A stretch of DNA of 42,994 nucleotides, taken from the NCBI GenBank assembly GCA_027487145.1, contig JAIYEC010000069.1, forward strand, positions 1-42,994, written 5' to 3'. Under the pieces are notes generated by a model, which saw only the letters and a program-made list of their open reading frames with translations, made no database searches and was not told where the DNA came from. Numbering within the stretch: position 1 is the stretch's first letter; the number at the start of each line of letters is the position of its first letter. A program made the translations under genes and the position numbers. Source of the stretch: a bacterium (GTDB lineage: Bacteria > Patescibacteriota > Minisyncoccia > Phycocordibacterales > UBA918). Shown here piece by piece: positions 23,280-32,259 of this stretch.

Positions 23280-26051
23280 ATGTACGAAGGAGTTCCAAAA
23301 CAATTTTCATCTCCCGATGAGGAGATTGAGTATTTGCGTAGGCGTATCGCTGAACGTGAGCGAGAGTTACTTTCGCGGACTCCAGAGATTGATCGAGCTG
23401 ATGTTGAGACCATCGGTAAACAAGAGATAAATCAATATGTCAGTTTTACCCCGAAACTGGTACTTGATAAAAATTATCAAATCTCAGATGAAGAGCTACG
23501 ACACTCAACTGAACTTTTAGAGCTCTCACATGATCCTGCCGAGGATATTATGAGAAAAAAAAAAAAAAAAGGGGTACGAAACGCTCTTTCGGTTCTTGAG
23601 TCTACCCAAAATGCCTTTGTGGTTGATGAGGTACATCGTCGTTTAATTGAGTATATTAGGGGTGGGGCACAATTGGCTGACCTCAAAGAAGGTCTTCCGG
23701 TTTGGCACTTGCTTCATATGACGCTCTACGAGATCACCTTACCTGCTCGCAAAAATGCTGAAGACGGCGCTAAAGATTTCACGCGTCTTATCGGCATGAT
23801 GGAACAACTTTTTTCTGGTTTGCGGACGCTTGGTGCAGCTCGGATGGGGAATCACTTTGTCCTTGAAGTGGCAGTAGCTGACCAAAGTGACGACATTGTG
23901 TATTACGCCTCTGTTCCAAATGAATACGCGCAATTATTTGAAAAACATACCTTGTCGCTCTTTCCGCACGCTATCTTAACTATCCAGCCACATGACTACA
24001 ATATCTTCGTAGATAGTGGTACCACCTTGGTGACAGAAGTGGGTCTAAAAAAACACCCAATTTACCCACTCAAGCAGCTTGAGACTTTTAGTGGTGATCC
24101 GTTTGCGACAATTTTAAATGCCTTTTCAAAGATTGAACGTGAGGGTGGGGGAGCTGCGCTTCAATTTGCCATTCGGTTTCCTGACAAGAAGTATCATGAG
24201 ACCTATGAATCTATTATTAAAGAAGTAGAGAAGGGAACGAAACCGCAGGAGGCAATTGATCGAAGTACTATGATGGGTGAGTTCAAGAACACCGTCACAG
24301 GTTTACTTTTTTCTGGAGGTGCCAAACCAAAAGAATCAACTCTTGAGCCTAAAACCATAGACTCGCGAGCGATTGAGTTATTCCGACAAAAAACAACAGC
24401 CGAAATTGTTGAAGTTAATATTAGAATGGTAGTTTCTGCTAAAGAAGAACGGAGGGCCGTTCAAGTTCTTTCTGAACTTGAGTCAACCTTCCATCAATTT
24501 GGTCAGGTTGATGCAAACTCATTCACCTTTAATCGAATCCGCAGCGGCGCGGTGCGAAAGGCTGCTAAGGCTTTTGCCTTTCGTGAATTTAGCCAAAAAT
24601 CAGCTTTACCTCTGTCGCTTAAGGAGCTCTCTGCGGTTATTCACTTTCCAGAAGATGGTCTTGATTCAACCCCGCAGTTTAAGCAATCGACGTCAAAAAC
24701 TGCTCCAGCGCCTAATGACATGCCAACCACTGGGTCTATTTTGGGTATCAATAAACATCGTGGGGCAGAGAAGCCAATCTACCTTACCGAGAAAGACCGC
24801 ATGCGACATTTTTATGTCATCGGACAGACTGGAACCGGTAAGTCGAAATTCCTCACCAACCTCATCAGTCAGGATATTAGAGATGGTGCAGGCGTGTGTT
24901 TTATCGATCCACACGGCACAGACATTGAAGAGGTGTTAGGGTCTGTTCCGCCTGAACGAGAGCAAGATGTTATCTATTTTGATCCGTCTCGGACTGACCG
25001 AGTGGTTGGTCTCAATATGCTGGAGTACGATGTCACAAAACCAGAACAAAAAACCTTCGTCGTAAATGAGCTGTTTTCAATTTTCCAAAAACTCTATGGT
25101 GCCAACCCTGAATCAATGGGTCCTATGTTTGAGCAGTACTTCCGTAATGCCACCATGCTCGTGATGGAAGACCCAGAGAGCGGAAATACACTGATGGATA
25201 TTTCGCGAGTGATGGCTGATGCTCGGTATCGCCGACAGAAATTAGAAAAATGTACTAATCCTGTAGTCGTACAGTTTTGGCGAGAAATTGCTGGTAAAGC
25301 AGGTGGGGAAGCATCGCTGGAAAACATTGTGCCGTACATTACGTCAAAAATTGATCCGCTTACCGCCAACGACTACATTCGACCAATTATCGGCCAGCAA
25401 AAATCATCTTTCAATTTCCGCCAGTTGATGGATGAACGGAAGATTCTGTTGGTCAATCTTTCAAAGGGTCGTCTTGGCGAACTAAACGCTAATCTCATTG
25501 GAATGATCTTTGTTGGAAAGATTCTCATGGCTGCGCTTTCACGAGTGGATGATCCGACGGCAAGCTTCGCACCGTTCTACCTCCACATTGATGAGTTCCA
25601 AAATATCTCGACCCCGTCAATTGCTTCCATTTTGTCTGAGGCCCGTAAGTATAAACTTGGACTTGCTGTGGCTCATCAGTACATTGCCCAACTTGATCCA
25701 GTCATTAGAGATGCGGTATTTGGAAACGTAGGTTCGATGGCGGTATTTCGAGTTGGAAACGAAGATGCCCAAGCTCTTGAGAATCAGTTCCATCCCGTAT
25801 TTTCAGTTCATGATATTATGAACATTCCTAATTTTAATGCGTACGTGCGAGTCCTCGCCAACGGTGTGCCGACACAACCATTTAGTATAGCTACCTTACC
25901 GCCAATTCACTCAGATCCGGTAAGAGCAGCTCAGCTGATGCAACTCAGTCTTTCTCGATATGGTCGGGCACGCTATGAAGTTGAGGCTGAAATTCAGGCA
26001 CGCTACCAAAAACCGGTGATACCGCCGCCAATTCCTACGGGGATGATGTAG
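23280..26051 (+). CDS. TraD/VirD4/HerA-like DNA-transfer ATPase
   Basis: The 923-residue product has a coiled N-terminal region (DEEIEYLRRRIAERERELL), a large middle domain of unknown role (about 100-480) and a C-terminal AAA-type DNA-pump domain. Walker A is GQTGTGKS (residues 515-522) and Walker B is HIDEF (769-773). A sensor-like region reads ASILSEARKYKLGLAVAHQY. Coupling proteins of this kind move DNA in conjugation or type IV secretion, but no relaxase or pilus gene is present here. The gene contains a run of 16 A (23555-23570) encoding KKKKK, a likely slippage site. Two unknown genes follow in the same direction. Confidence 0.88.
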   Translation: MYEGVPKQFSSPDEEIEYLRRRIAERERELLSRTPEIDRADVETIGKQEINQYVSFTPKLVLDKNYQISDEELRHSTELLELSHDPAEDIMRKKKKKGVRNALSVLESTQNAFVVDEVHRRLIEYIRGGAQLADLKEGLPVWHLLHMTLYEITLPARKNAEDGAKDFTRLIGMMEQLFSGLRTLGAARMGNHFVLEVAVADQSDDIVYYASVPNEYAQLFEKHTLSLFPHAILTIQPHDYNIFVDSGTTLVTEVGLKKHPIYPLKQLETFSGDPFATILNAFSKIEREGGGAALQFAIRFPDKKYHETYESIIKEVEKGTKPQEAIDRSTMMGEFKNTVTGLLFSGGAKPKESTLEPKTIDSRAIELFRQKTTAEIVEVNIRMVVSAKEERRAVQVLSELESTFHQFGQVDANSFTFNRIRSGAVRKAAKAFAFREFSQKSALPLSLKELSAVIHFPEDGLDSTPQFKQSTSKTAPAPNDMPTTGSILGINKHRGAEKPIYLTEKDRMRHFYVIGQTGTGKSKFLTNLISQDIRDGAGVCFIDPHGTDIEEVLGSVPPEREQDVIYFDPSRTDRVVGLNMLEYDVTKPEQKTFVVNELFSIFQKLYGANPESMGPMFEQYFRNATMLVMEDPESGNTLMDISRVMADARYRRQKLEKCTNPVVVQFWREIAGKAGGEASLENIVPYITSKIDPLTANDYIRPIIGQQKSSFNFRQLMDERKILLVNLSKGRLGELNANLIGMIFVGKILMAALSRVDDPTASFAPFYLHIDEFQNISTPSIASILSEARKYKLGLAVAHQYIAQLDPVIRDAVFGNVGSMAVFRVGNEDAQALENQFHPVFSVHDIMNIPNFNAYVRVLANGVPTQPFSIATLPPIHSDPVRAAQLMQLSLSRYGRARYEVEAEIQARYQKPVIPPPIPTGMM

Positions 26052-26068
26052 AATACAGGTAATACTGT

Positions 26069-27262
26069 ATGAATGAGACAGAAGAGAAAGAATTATCTAT
26101 CGATACTCCTGCGGGGCTGCAAGAATTTTTGCGGTTTATTGAAGATGTCTACAGCGATTTTGTCGTGGCACTACAGCAAACAGCTGGCGCGGAAGTCTTG
26201 GTCAGTGGCGATTTGCTAGCGGTTGAAACCGCCAGGCACAAAGCGCAGGAGCTGGTGGCGCACCACTCTAAGGTTCTTGATTTTGGCGGCGAGATTTTCC
26301 AAGAAGATATTACCGAGTTACAGTCACTGTACGACACTATTGCTTCAGCTCATGATCGAATTGTTACTCCTCAGCATCATCCTGCCACCACACACGATGC
26401 CTACGAGGTACTCGAAGATGGTCTCACAGGAATCGATTCAACACTTGATCGCGCGAAACTCTTAGCGATTCACGCTGATGAGCTCGTGTATGAGTTTAGT
26501 GAACTTGAAACTGCGAAAATTACTACCCCAGAACTGAAGTTAGGAAAGTTACTATACGAGCAATTAAAAGCCACCGCTGCAAGCACGGTTATGAAAGTGC
26601 AAGAGATTGAGCGAGCAACCGCCTTTGGTGTGTCTGGTGATATTATTGCTGTGGCGCAAAGGGTTGATCAAGAACTCGATACATTGACCCAAACACTGGA
26701 GCAACTTCAAAAGAGTCTTTTGCGGTTTTTTGAAACAGATACGTTTACCGATCAGGTTCCAGAGCGAAAAGATGCGCTCGAAGCAATGAGAAAAAACGAA
26801 CGCGCGGCTAAGTTGTTTGACCAACCTTCTTTTTTCACTGGCGTAGTAAAAGAAGTACTCAAAGAACCAAGAAATCGATCGATTCTGCAAGCTCGGTACA
26901 GTTCGCCGGCTGCATTTGAAGCAGCTCTCAAACGAGAGGTGTATCGGGTTGAAGCACCCTCTAAATTAGACGCTCTTCTGGGAATTAAACACGAAAGTGC
27001 TTTTGCGTTTTTAAAGGGTATGACACTGTCAGCTATTGATTCGTTTGATTCTCAAGCTCGCGAAACAATCAGGGCGACTCTGGCAGAAAAAAATATCCCA
27101 TACGAAACGTACATGGCGTGGATGCAAGCCATGCCATACCTTGAGTCTTATGTAGAAGCACATGACGATATGACATTCATTGAACTATTTGTCCGTAGTG
27201 AAATTGAAATGCTATCGATTGAAATAGAAACGGCTCGTAATTCACAGGGTGTTCATAACTGA
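26069..27262 (+). CDS. Unknown, mostly helical protein (397 residues)
   Basis: I do not recognise this protein. It has no signal peptide or membrane helix, is acidic, and is predicted largely alpha-helical with coiled-coil character (VDQELDTLTQTLEQLQKSLL). The C-terminal third is globular, with KREVYRVEAPSKLDALLGIK and YMAWMQAMPYLESYVEAH. It follows the TraD-like ATPase by 17 bp, so it is probably co-transcribed and may be its partner. No Shine-Dalgarno is present. Confidence 0.8.
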   Translation: MNETEEKELSIDTPAGLQEFLRFIEDVYSDFVVALQQTAGAEVLVSGDLLAVETARHKAQELVAHHSKVLDFGGEIFQEDITELQSLYDTIASAHDRIVTPQHHPATTHDAYEVLEDGLTGIDSTLDRAKLLAIHADELVYEFSELETAKITTPELKLGKLLYEQLKATAASTVMKVQEIERATAFGVSGDIIAVAQRVDQELDTLTQTLEQLQKSLLRFFETDTFTDQVPERKDALEAMRKNERAAKLFDQPSFFTGVVKEVLKEPRNRSILQARYSSPAAFEAALKREVYRVEAPSKLDALLGIKHESAFAFLKGMTLSAIDSFDSQARETIRATLAEKNIPYETYMAWMQAMPYLESYVEAHDDMTFIELFVRSEIEMLSIEIETARNSQGVHN

Positions 27263-27304
27263 TAGTCATATTACTTTCAAAAAGAGTGTTATCATATTCG
27301 TATT

Positions 27305-28804
27305 ATGGTGAATGTTGGTTCTTTGCCCGTGGTGGGAGATAGGCTCTTTGATTTAGATACACAAGCAGGTATCACTGCGGTGCTATTAGCAGTTCGTGCC
27401 AGTGATTTGCCAGTAGCTGAAAAAAATGAATTACGAGATCTCGTCTTCCTCTATACCAATGGTGGGAGAGATCAAAGTGTACGATTAAGTCTTGAACAAA
27501 AGATCACTACCGCTGGGCTCGTACCAACAACACCTAAAAAAACTTCCGTCGCAAATCAGGAACCAAAACGTGAACTACCGACGATTGGGACATTTCGAAG
27601 TGCTCCTTCGTTCTCGGTTCCAGTTGTGCCAACTCCAGAGGTTGTCGTAAAGCCAGTCGTTGAGCCAGCTCCTGTCGTTCAGTCTGCACCTGTTTACTCT
27701 TCTATTCCAGAACCAGTACCGGTAAAGCCCGCTCCACTTTTTTCGCAACAACCCACTGTTTCTGTAGGAGAAGTTGAGTCGCTCCATGAGGACGTCCAGG
27801 TGCCACCAGTGGCAATGCCAAAAGCCGACCAACAACAATATCTTGATCGAATTCGCGAGATAAAATCCCTCGTCAACGAAAAGGTTGGAAACCCGGTTAA
27901 TTTAGTTGATATCAACAATGAAGTTGGGCGAGAATACATGAGCGCTCTTTTGGATGCAATGAAGCGCATCAATAGTGGTATGTCTGCAGACAGTGCGATG
28001 GTTCGTCTTGAGGCGGCGTACCAAGCGGTAGAAGATACACTGCGAAGTGTGGGGTCTGAAGTTGTTCCGCCTAAGATGGAGGCAGAGGTGGCTCCTGCTC
28101 CGGTAGTAGAGGAAGCGTATGTTGCACCGGTACCACCACCAGCCCCACTGCCTGTGTATGCTGCGCCAACACCTCAGCCAGTCATTCCTGCACAAGCACC
28201 TACTCCTTCGTACCAACCCGTAGTTGCGCCAACTCCTGCGTATGAGCCGCTTTCGCAGTACCAGTCACCAGCTGAGTCAGTCGTACCGCCGACAAAACAC
28301 GTTGAACCAGTAGCTGTTGTGCAGCCGGTTGTACCAATGCCTAACTATAATCAGACACCAACGACACCTACCGTTCACTCTCCAGTACCACATTCGTTCT
28401 CATCTCTTGCTGATATGGTCCAACAGTCTCACGCTCAGTCAGGACTACCAGTAACCCCGGCGACAAGTATGCCACTTCAGTCTGGCGACCCACTTCTCTC
28501 AGTACAGGTTGAAGAAGGTCTCACTCAACTTCTTTCAGAGTGGTCAATCTTCAAGAAGAGTGGCATCTTTGGTACTGGTCCGAAAGGTCGCGAACATCCC
28601 CTCTATAAAAAAATGGCAGAGTTACAGATCCCTTTACTCTTAGCTGGTAGATTTGAAGGCGCAACCCAAGAAGTCCGACAAAGTCTCACTGATTACATGA
28701 ATGGGTGGCGATATGAGCAAGGTCTTATTTACGAAAAAGGTGAGACGTTTGAACACTATCTGAGGCGGGTTATACGACACATCCTTGACCAGCAAGCGCG
28801 ATAG
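27305..28804 (+). CDS. Pro/Val-rich protein with conserved C-terminal domain (499 residues)
   Basis: The start is a short helical region (about 1-70). Then follow a Pro/Val-rich low-complexity segment, a helical part (about 170-250, LDRIREIKSLVNEKVG), a second Pro-rich stretch to about residue 370, and a compact C-terminal domain (about 395-499). That domain contains LLSEWSIFKKSGIFGTGPKG, LLLAGRFEGATQEVRQS and YMNGWRYEQG. It has no export signal. An extended -10 (TGT plus TATCAT, 27287-27295) ends 9 nt before the ATG, so it may be transcribed apart from the two preceding genes. The function is unknown; it may act with the DNA-transfer ATPase. Element B overlaps its stop codon. Confidence 0.8.
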   Translation: MVNVGSLPVVGDRLFDLDTQAGITAVLLAVRASDLPVAEKNELRDLVFLYTNGGRDQSVRLSLEQKITTAGLVPTTPKKTSVANQEPKRELPTIGTFRSAPSFSVPVVPTPEVVVKPVVEPAPVVQSAPVYSSIPEPVPVKPAPLFSQQPTVSVGEVESLHEDVQVPPVAMPKADQQQYLDRIREIKSLVNEKVGNPVNLVDINNEVGREYMSALLDAMKRINSGMSADSAMVRLEAAYQAVEDTLRSVGSEVVPPKMEAEVAPAPVVEEAYVAPVPPPAPLPVYAAPTPQPVIPAQAPTPSYQPVVAPTPAYEPLSQYQSPAESVVPPTKHVEPVAVVQPVVPMPNYNQTPTTPTVHSPVPHSFSSLADMVQQSHAQSGLPVTPATSMPLQSGDPLLSVQVEEGLTQLLSEWSIFKKSGIFGTGPKGREHPLYKKMAELQIPLLLAGRFEGATQEVRQSLTDYMNGWRYEQGLIYEKGETFEHYLRRVIRHILDQQAR

Positions 28805-29018
28805 AACGCCTTCAAAATCCTCCAATACTTCGTTGCTTTCACAAAAGTTTCTTTCACTGTACACCAAGTACACCTCAAGAAACTTTCTTTCCTTCTTACA
28901 GAAGCTGTCTACTCATTGGATATTTTCTTGCTTCGCTTTAAAATATCTCAATGAGTCTTGCGCTATGGGGCCTATCCCATAGCTCACGCCTTGTCTTGAA
29001 GCATTTTGAAGCGTTCTA
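28803..29018 (+). repeat. Dispersed 3' hairpin element B (long form)
   Basis: The element starts at the stop codon of the 499-residue gene. Outer arms are AGAACGCCTTCAAAAT (28803-28818) and its near complement at 29003-29017. The first hairpin has AAGTTTCTT and AAGAAACTT arms, apex TGTAC/GTACA and core GTACACCTC (28868-28876). It is followed by the same three extra hairpins as in element F: ACAG/CTGT, CTCATTG/CAATGAG and GCTATGGG/CCCATAGC. This occupies nearly all of the gap to the next gene. Confidence 0.85.
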
Positions 29019-29066
29019 GAAAACAAATTTTGACATCGACGGCAAGAGAGATACATAATAGATAGT

Positions 29067-29663
29067 ATGACATCCCATCATGCTGTTTTGCTCAGCACAG
29101 AGCTTCCGTTACTATTTGAACCAGAACATGTTCCGAGTTTGGTTTATAAAGAACCGCAGTGTGGTATTGATTTAGTTCGTACCCTTATTTCGGCCGCTTA
29201 TCGTCGCCCCGCAGGAGAAGAGACGGAGCAACTCATCATGGTCGCGACAGAATTTATCACAGAGGAAGCGCAGCAGGCACTTTTAAAAATAATTGAAGAG
29301 CCGCCACTTTCAACTAAGTTCTTGTTTGTGTTGCCGCAAGGATATTCGCTTTTGCCAACACTAGAGTCTCGGTTTGAAAGACAGACAGCTGGAGGTACAC
29401 AAGTTGATCAGTCGGTATTTCAAGCCTTTTTGACTGCCACGTACGCACAGCGGCTGTCAGCTATCGAAGACGCAGCCAAGAAAAAAGACCACCTCTGGCA
29501 GATGGCGATTAAACGGGGATTGCTTTCATACGTACAAACAGCTCGAACTAATCTGTCATATGATGTAATTCGGGAGCTAGAGTATGTTGGACGACTACTT
29601 CTCACCCGCGGCGCTTCAAACAAATTCCTCTTAGAGCATCTGGCGCTCACGTTGCCAGCTTAA
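29067..29663 (+). CDS. DNA polymerase III delta-prime-like clamp-loader subunit (short)
   Basis: The 198-residue product keeps the clamp-loader signature EEAQQALLKIIEEPPLSTKFLF and the following LLPTLESRFER (the sensor and SRC-like region). It lacks a Walker A motif, as is normal for delta-prime. It is much shorter than usual HolB (over 300 residues), with the N-terminal nucleotide-binding part mostly gone. A -10-like CATAAT (29054-29059) ends 7 nt before the ATG. It precedes frr by 50 bp. Confidence 0.7.
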   Translation: MTSHHAVLLSTELPLLFEPEHVPSLVYKEPQCGIDLVRTLISAAYRRPAGEETEQLIMVATEFITEEAQQALLKIIEEPPLSTKFLFVLPQGYSLLPTLESRFERQTAGGTQVDQSVFQAFLTATYAQRLSAIEDAAKKKDHLWQMAIKRGLLSYVQTARTNLSYDVIRELEYVGRLLLTRGASNKFLLEHLALTLPA

Positions 29664-29713
29664 TATTACGACAAAAAAATGCTACACTGCTATACATAAC
29701 AGTTTTTCATCGT

Positions 29714-30256
29714 ATGGAACAAGCAGTCAAAGCAAAATTACAAGAAGTGAACGAGTGGCTCCAAAAAGAGTACGCGGGTATTAGATCGGGACAGGCTAAC
29801 CCGCTCTTACTGGATAGTATCCGGGTAGAGAGTTACGGAACCTTCGTACCAGTCAATCAGGTAGGTAGTGTTAACATTGAAGATGCTCGAACGCTTCGTG
29901 TGAGTGTGTGGGACAAGGGAGCTGTTTCAGCTATTGAAAAAGCCGTCCGTGACGCAGACCTGGGAGTCTCTACCGCTGCTGACTCAGATGGTATCCGAAT
30001 TATCTTCCCAGAACTTACAACTGAACGTCGGGCTCAACTCTTGAAGTTGGCTAAGTCAAAACTCGAAGATGCTCGCATTTCAGTCCGGGCTGTCCGTGAT
30101 GAGTTCATGAAGACTATCGATAAACAACAAAAAGATGGTGAAATCAGTGAAGACGAAAAATTCACCTTAAAAGAGAAGATTCAAGGACAGGTAGACAATA
30201 CTAATCGATCGCTCGAAACAATTTTTAATCATAAAGAAGTCGAACTTCAAAAATAA
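29714..30256 (+). CDS. frr: Ribosome recycling factor
   Basis: With EF-G, this protein splits the post-termination ribosome. The 180-residue product has the full family layout: a long helix bundle starting with EYAGIRSGQANPLLLDSIRVESYG, a small beta domain (VSVWDKGAVSAIEKAVRDADLG, IRIIFPELTTERR) and a C-terminal helix ending FNHKEVELQK. It is followed by rseP after only 2 nt, which implies a shared transcript and perhaps translational coupling. A possible promoter is TATACA about 20 nt upstream of the start. Confidence 0.96.
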   Translation: MEQAVKAKLQEVNEWLQKEYAGIRSGQANPLLLDSIRVESYGTFVPVNQVGSVNIEDARTLRVSVWDKGAVSAIEKAVRDADLGVSTAADSDGIRIIFPELTTERRAQLLKLAKSKLEDARISVRAVRDEFMKTIDKQQKDGEISEDEKFTLKEKIQGQVDNTNRSLETIFNHKEVELQK

Positions 30257-30258
30257 CT

Positions 30259-31350
30259 ATGTCTATTCTTCTCTTTATTCTCGTTCTCTTTGTACTTGTT
30301 TTAGTGCATGAGTGGGGACACTTCATCACTGCTAAGAAGACCGGCATGCGGGTTGATGAGTTTGCTATCGGCTTTCCGCCAAAGTTATTTGGGATCAAGA
30401 AAGGGGAGACTACCTACAACTTCAACCTCTTGCCAATTGGTGGTTATGTAAAAATTTACGGAGAAAATCGTGAAGAAGGCGAAGAGCCGACAACTGATAG
30501 CGCTCGTGCGTTTCATGCGAGGCCAAAGTGGGCTCAGGCAGTAGTGCTTTTGGCTGGTATCACCATGAATATTCTCTTTGCGTGGTTTTTATTCTCAGTG
30601 ACACTGATGATTGGTGTACCACAAGCCGTCGATGAAGGGACTGCTACAGAGAAGGCTACACTCATTGTTGCCGGGACTCTTAAAGATGCGCCGGCTGACG
30701 GAGTACTCCCAGTTGGAGCAGAAATCATTAGTGTTTCAGCCGGCGATCGTTCTCTGACACAACCATCTCCAGCCAGCTTTAGCGAGTTTATTAGCAGCAC
30801 CGGTGAAAATCCCGTAATGGTTTCCTTCGTACATGAAGGAAAAGAGGAGTCAGTAGCTGTCCTACCAAAGACCGGTTTGGTTGCTGACGCTCCGGAGAGG
30901 GCCATTATTGGTACATCGCTCGCCTTTATAGAGACAAAACAATTAGGTATTGTGTCGGCCGTTATTGAAGGTGCAAAGATGACAGTACAGGGAACCGTCG
31001 GTATCGTATCTGGTCTTTATACACTCATTGCTCAATCTATAGAGGGGACGGCCGATTTTGCTTCGGTCGCTGGTCCGGTCGGAATTGTCGGTATGGTGGG
31101 TGACGCTGCCTCATATGGTCTGACGCCACTTCTCACCTTCACCGCTATTATTTCACTGAACTTGGCAGTAATTAACTTACTACCATTTCCAGCTCTTGAT
31201 GGCGGACGACTGCTGTTTGTTGCGATTGAAGCGGTGACTCGAAAAGAAATTCCACCAGCGTGGACAGGTTGGACTAATTTGATAGGGTTTGCGCTTCTGA
31301 TGCTATTAATGGCTGCCGTTACCTTCAACGACATCAGTCGGCTTCTATAA
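30259..31350 (+). CDS. rseP: RseP-type site-2 metalloprotease (M50)
   Basis: This intramembrane zinc protease has 363 residues. The zinc-binding HEWGH is at residues 17-21 in the first membrane helix. A PDZ-like domain lies in the middle (about 125-215), with GTVGIVSGLYTLI and GPVGIVGMVG after it. The third zinc ligand is in LPFPALDGGRLLF near the C-terminus. Such proteases cut membrane-bound anti-sigma factors or leftover signal peptides; the substrate here is unknown. It sits in the common frr-rseP-proS neighbourhood, interrupted by an unrelated gene. Element C starts at its stop codon. Confidence 0.94.
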   Translation: MSILLFILVLFVLVLVHEWGHFITAKKTGMRVDEFAIGFPPKLFGIKKGETTYNFNLLPIGGYVKIYGENREEGEEPTTDSARAFHARPKWAQAVVLLAGITMNILFAWFLFSVTLMIGVPQAVDEGTATEKATLIVAGTLKDAPADGVLPVGAEIISVSAGDRSLTQPSPASFSEFISSTGENPVMVSFVHEGKEESVAVLPKTGLVADAPERAIIGTSLAFIETKQLGIVSAVIEGAKMTVQGTVGIVSGLYTLIAQSIEGTADFASVAGPVGIVGMVGDAASYGLTPLLTFTAIISLNLAVINLLPFPALDGGRLLFVAIEAVTRKEIPPAWTGWTNLIGFALLMLLMAAVTFNDISRLL

Positions 31351-31447
31351 ATCACCCCATCTGCGTCGTTGTGTTCATTAAAAATTCTTTCAATGTACAG
31401 TAAGTACACCTCACAAAATTTTCTGCTCGCGACGCGCATCTCCGATA
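31351..31447 (+). repeat. Dispersed 3' hairpin element C
   Basis: The element starts just after the rseP stop codon, in the same direction. Visible parts are GCGTCG/CGACGC outer arms, TCGTTGTGTTCATT on the left, AAAATT-type arms, apex TGTAC/GTACA and core GTACACCTC (31404-31412), then TTCTGCTCGCGACGCGCATC on the right. The outermost helix is weaker than in A, D and E. Confidence 0.75.
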
Positions 31448-31487
31448 CTAAGTTAAGTCTTTTAGCTTAGTATAAATACCAACTCCT

Positions 31488-32219
31488 ATGATAAAAGAAA
31501 ATGCAAAAATATATGACATTAATAAATTTCCCAAAGACTGGGGTATTATTGTATTCCCAATTTCAATGAGCCGTATAGCAAACGCTCAGTCTCCAGAGGA
31601 ATGTATTAAGGCACTAGGATTCTTTTTGGAAAAGATTCAGACAAACAGAGTGGGTGCTAATTTCGTTTATTCTGAAGGGTTATATATGAATTTTGAGGAG
31701 AAGGCTTATGAGACAAAAAATAAATTTGCACAGGACTCAATTAGTCATATGCAAGGAGTACGAAACCTGGTCGCAAAAAATCATTGGCGTTTTCAGATTG
31801 ACCACGCATTTAGTTTTCAGGCATGGTTTCAAATGTATCTTGCATACAAAGATTTTATCAGTGCTATGAAAACAGTTCGAGCTTTGTATGATAATGACGT
31901 TACTTTTCAAAAAGTTGTGGAGCTTGACGCAAGATCAGTTGGGCGACTATTGGACGAAAAACAATTAAACTTTTTTCTTGAAGAATTTACTTTTACATAT
32001 TTGCTTATTAATAGAGAGTTACGATTAAGTAATGAATTTGTAAATGATAGGGAACAGTGGGTATTAGAGGTGTATCCCGGAAAGCCTTTATTGGGTCAGG
32101 CATACTTAGTCCAGCAAGATCCTTTAAAAATAAATGATGATTCAAATCCATATAAAGGCCAATATAACCTTCTTACAAATAAGTTTATACCGTACTCAGA
32201 ATTTGGCTTTGAGCTTTAA
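31488..32219 (+). CDS. Unknown protein, possible cyclodipeptide-synthase-like fold
   Basis: No family is certain. The 243 residues match the length of tRNA-dependent cyclodipeptide synthases, and several positions line up by eye. A strand IIVFPIS has Ser26, followed by a helix (PEECIKALGFFLEKI). The helix NFFLEEFTF has Glu166, like the AlbC Glu182 region. VLEVYPGKP gives Tyr196-Pro197, as in the XYP subgroup. The gene is AT-richer than its neighbours and is inserted between rseP and proS, which suggests transfer. Being next to a tRNA synthetase would suit an aminoacyl-tRNA user, but this is inference. TATAAA at 31471-31476 lies 11 nt before the ATG. Confidence 0.8.
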   Translation: MIKENAKIYDINKFPKDWGIIVFPISMSRIANAQSPEECIKALGFFLEKIQTNRVGANFVYSEGLYMNFEEKAYETKNKFAQDSISHMQGVRNLVAKNHWRFQIDHAFSFQAWFQMYLAYKDFISAMKTVRALYDNDVTFQKVVELDARSVGRLLDEKQLNFFLEEFTFTYLLINRELRLSNEFVNDREQWVLEVYPGKPLLGQAYLVQQDPLKINDDSNPYKGQYNLLTNKFIPYSEFGFEL

Positions 32220-32259
32220 TTTATCAACAATGCTAGAATCACACTTATAAAACAACGAT

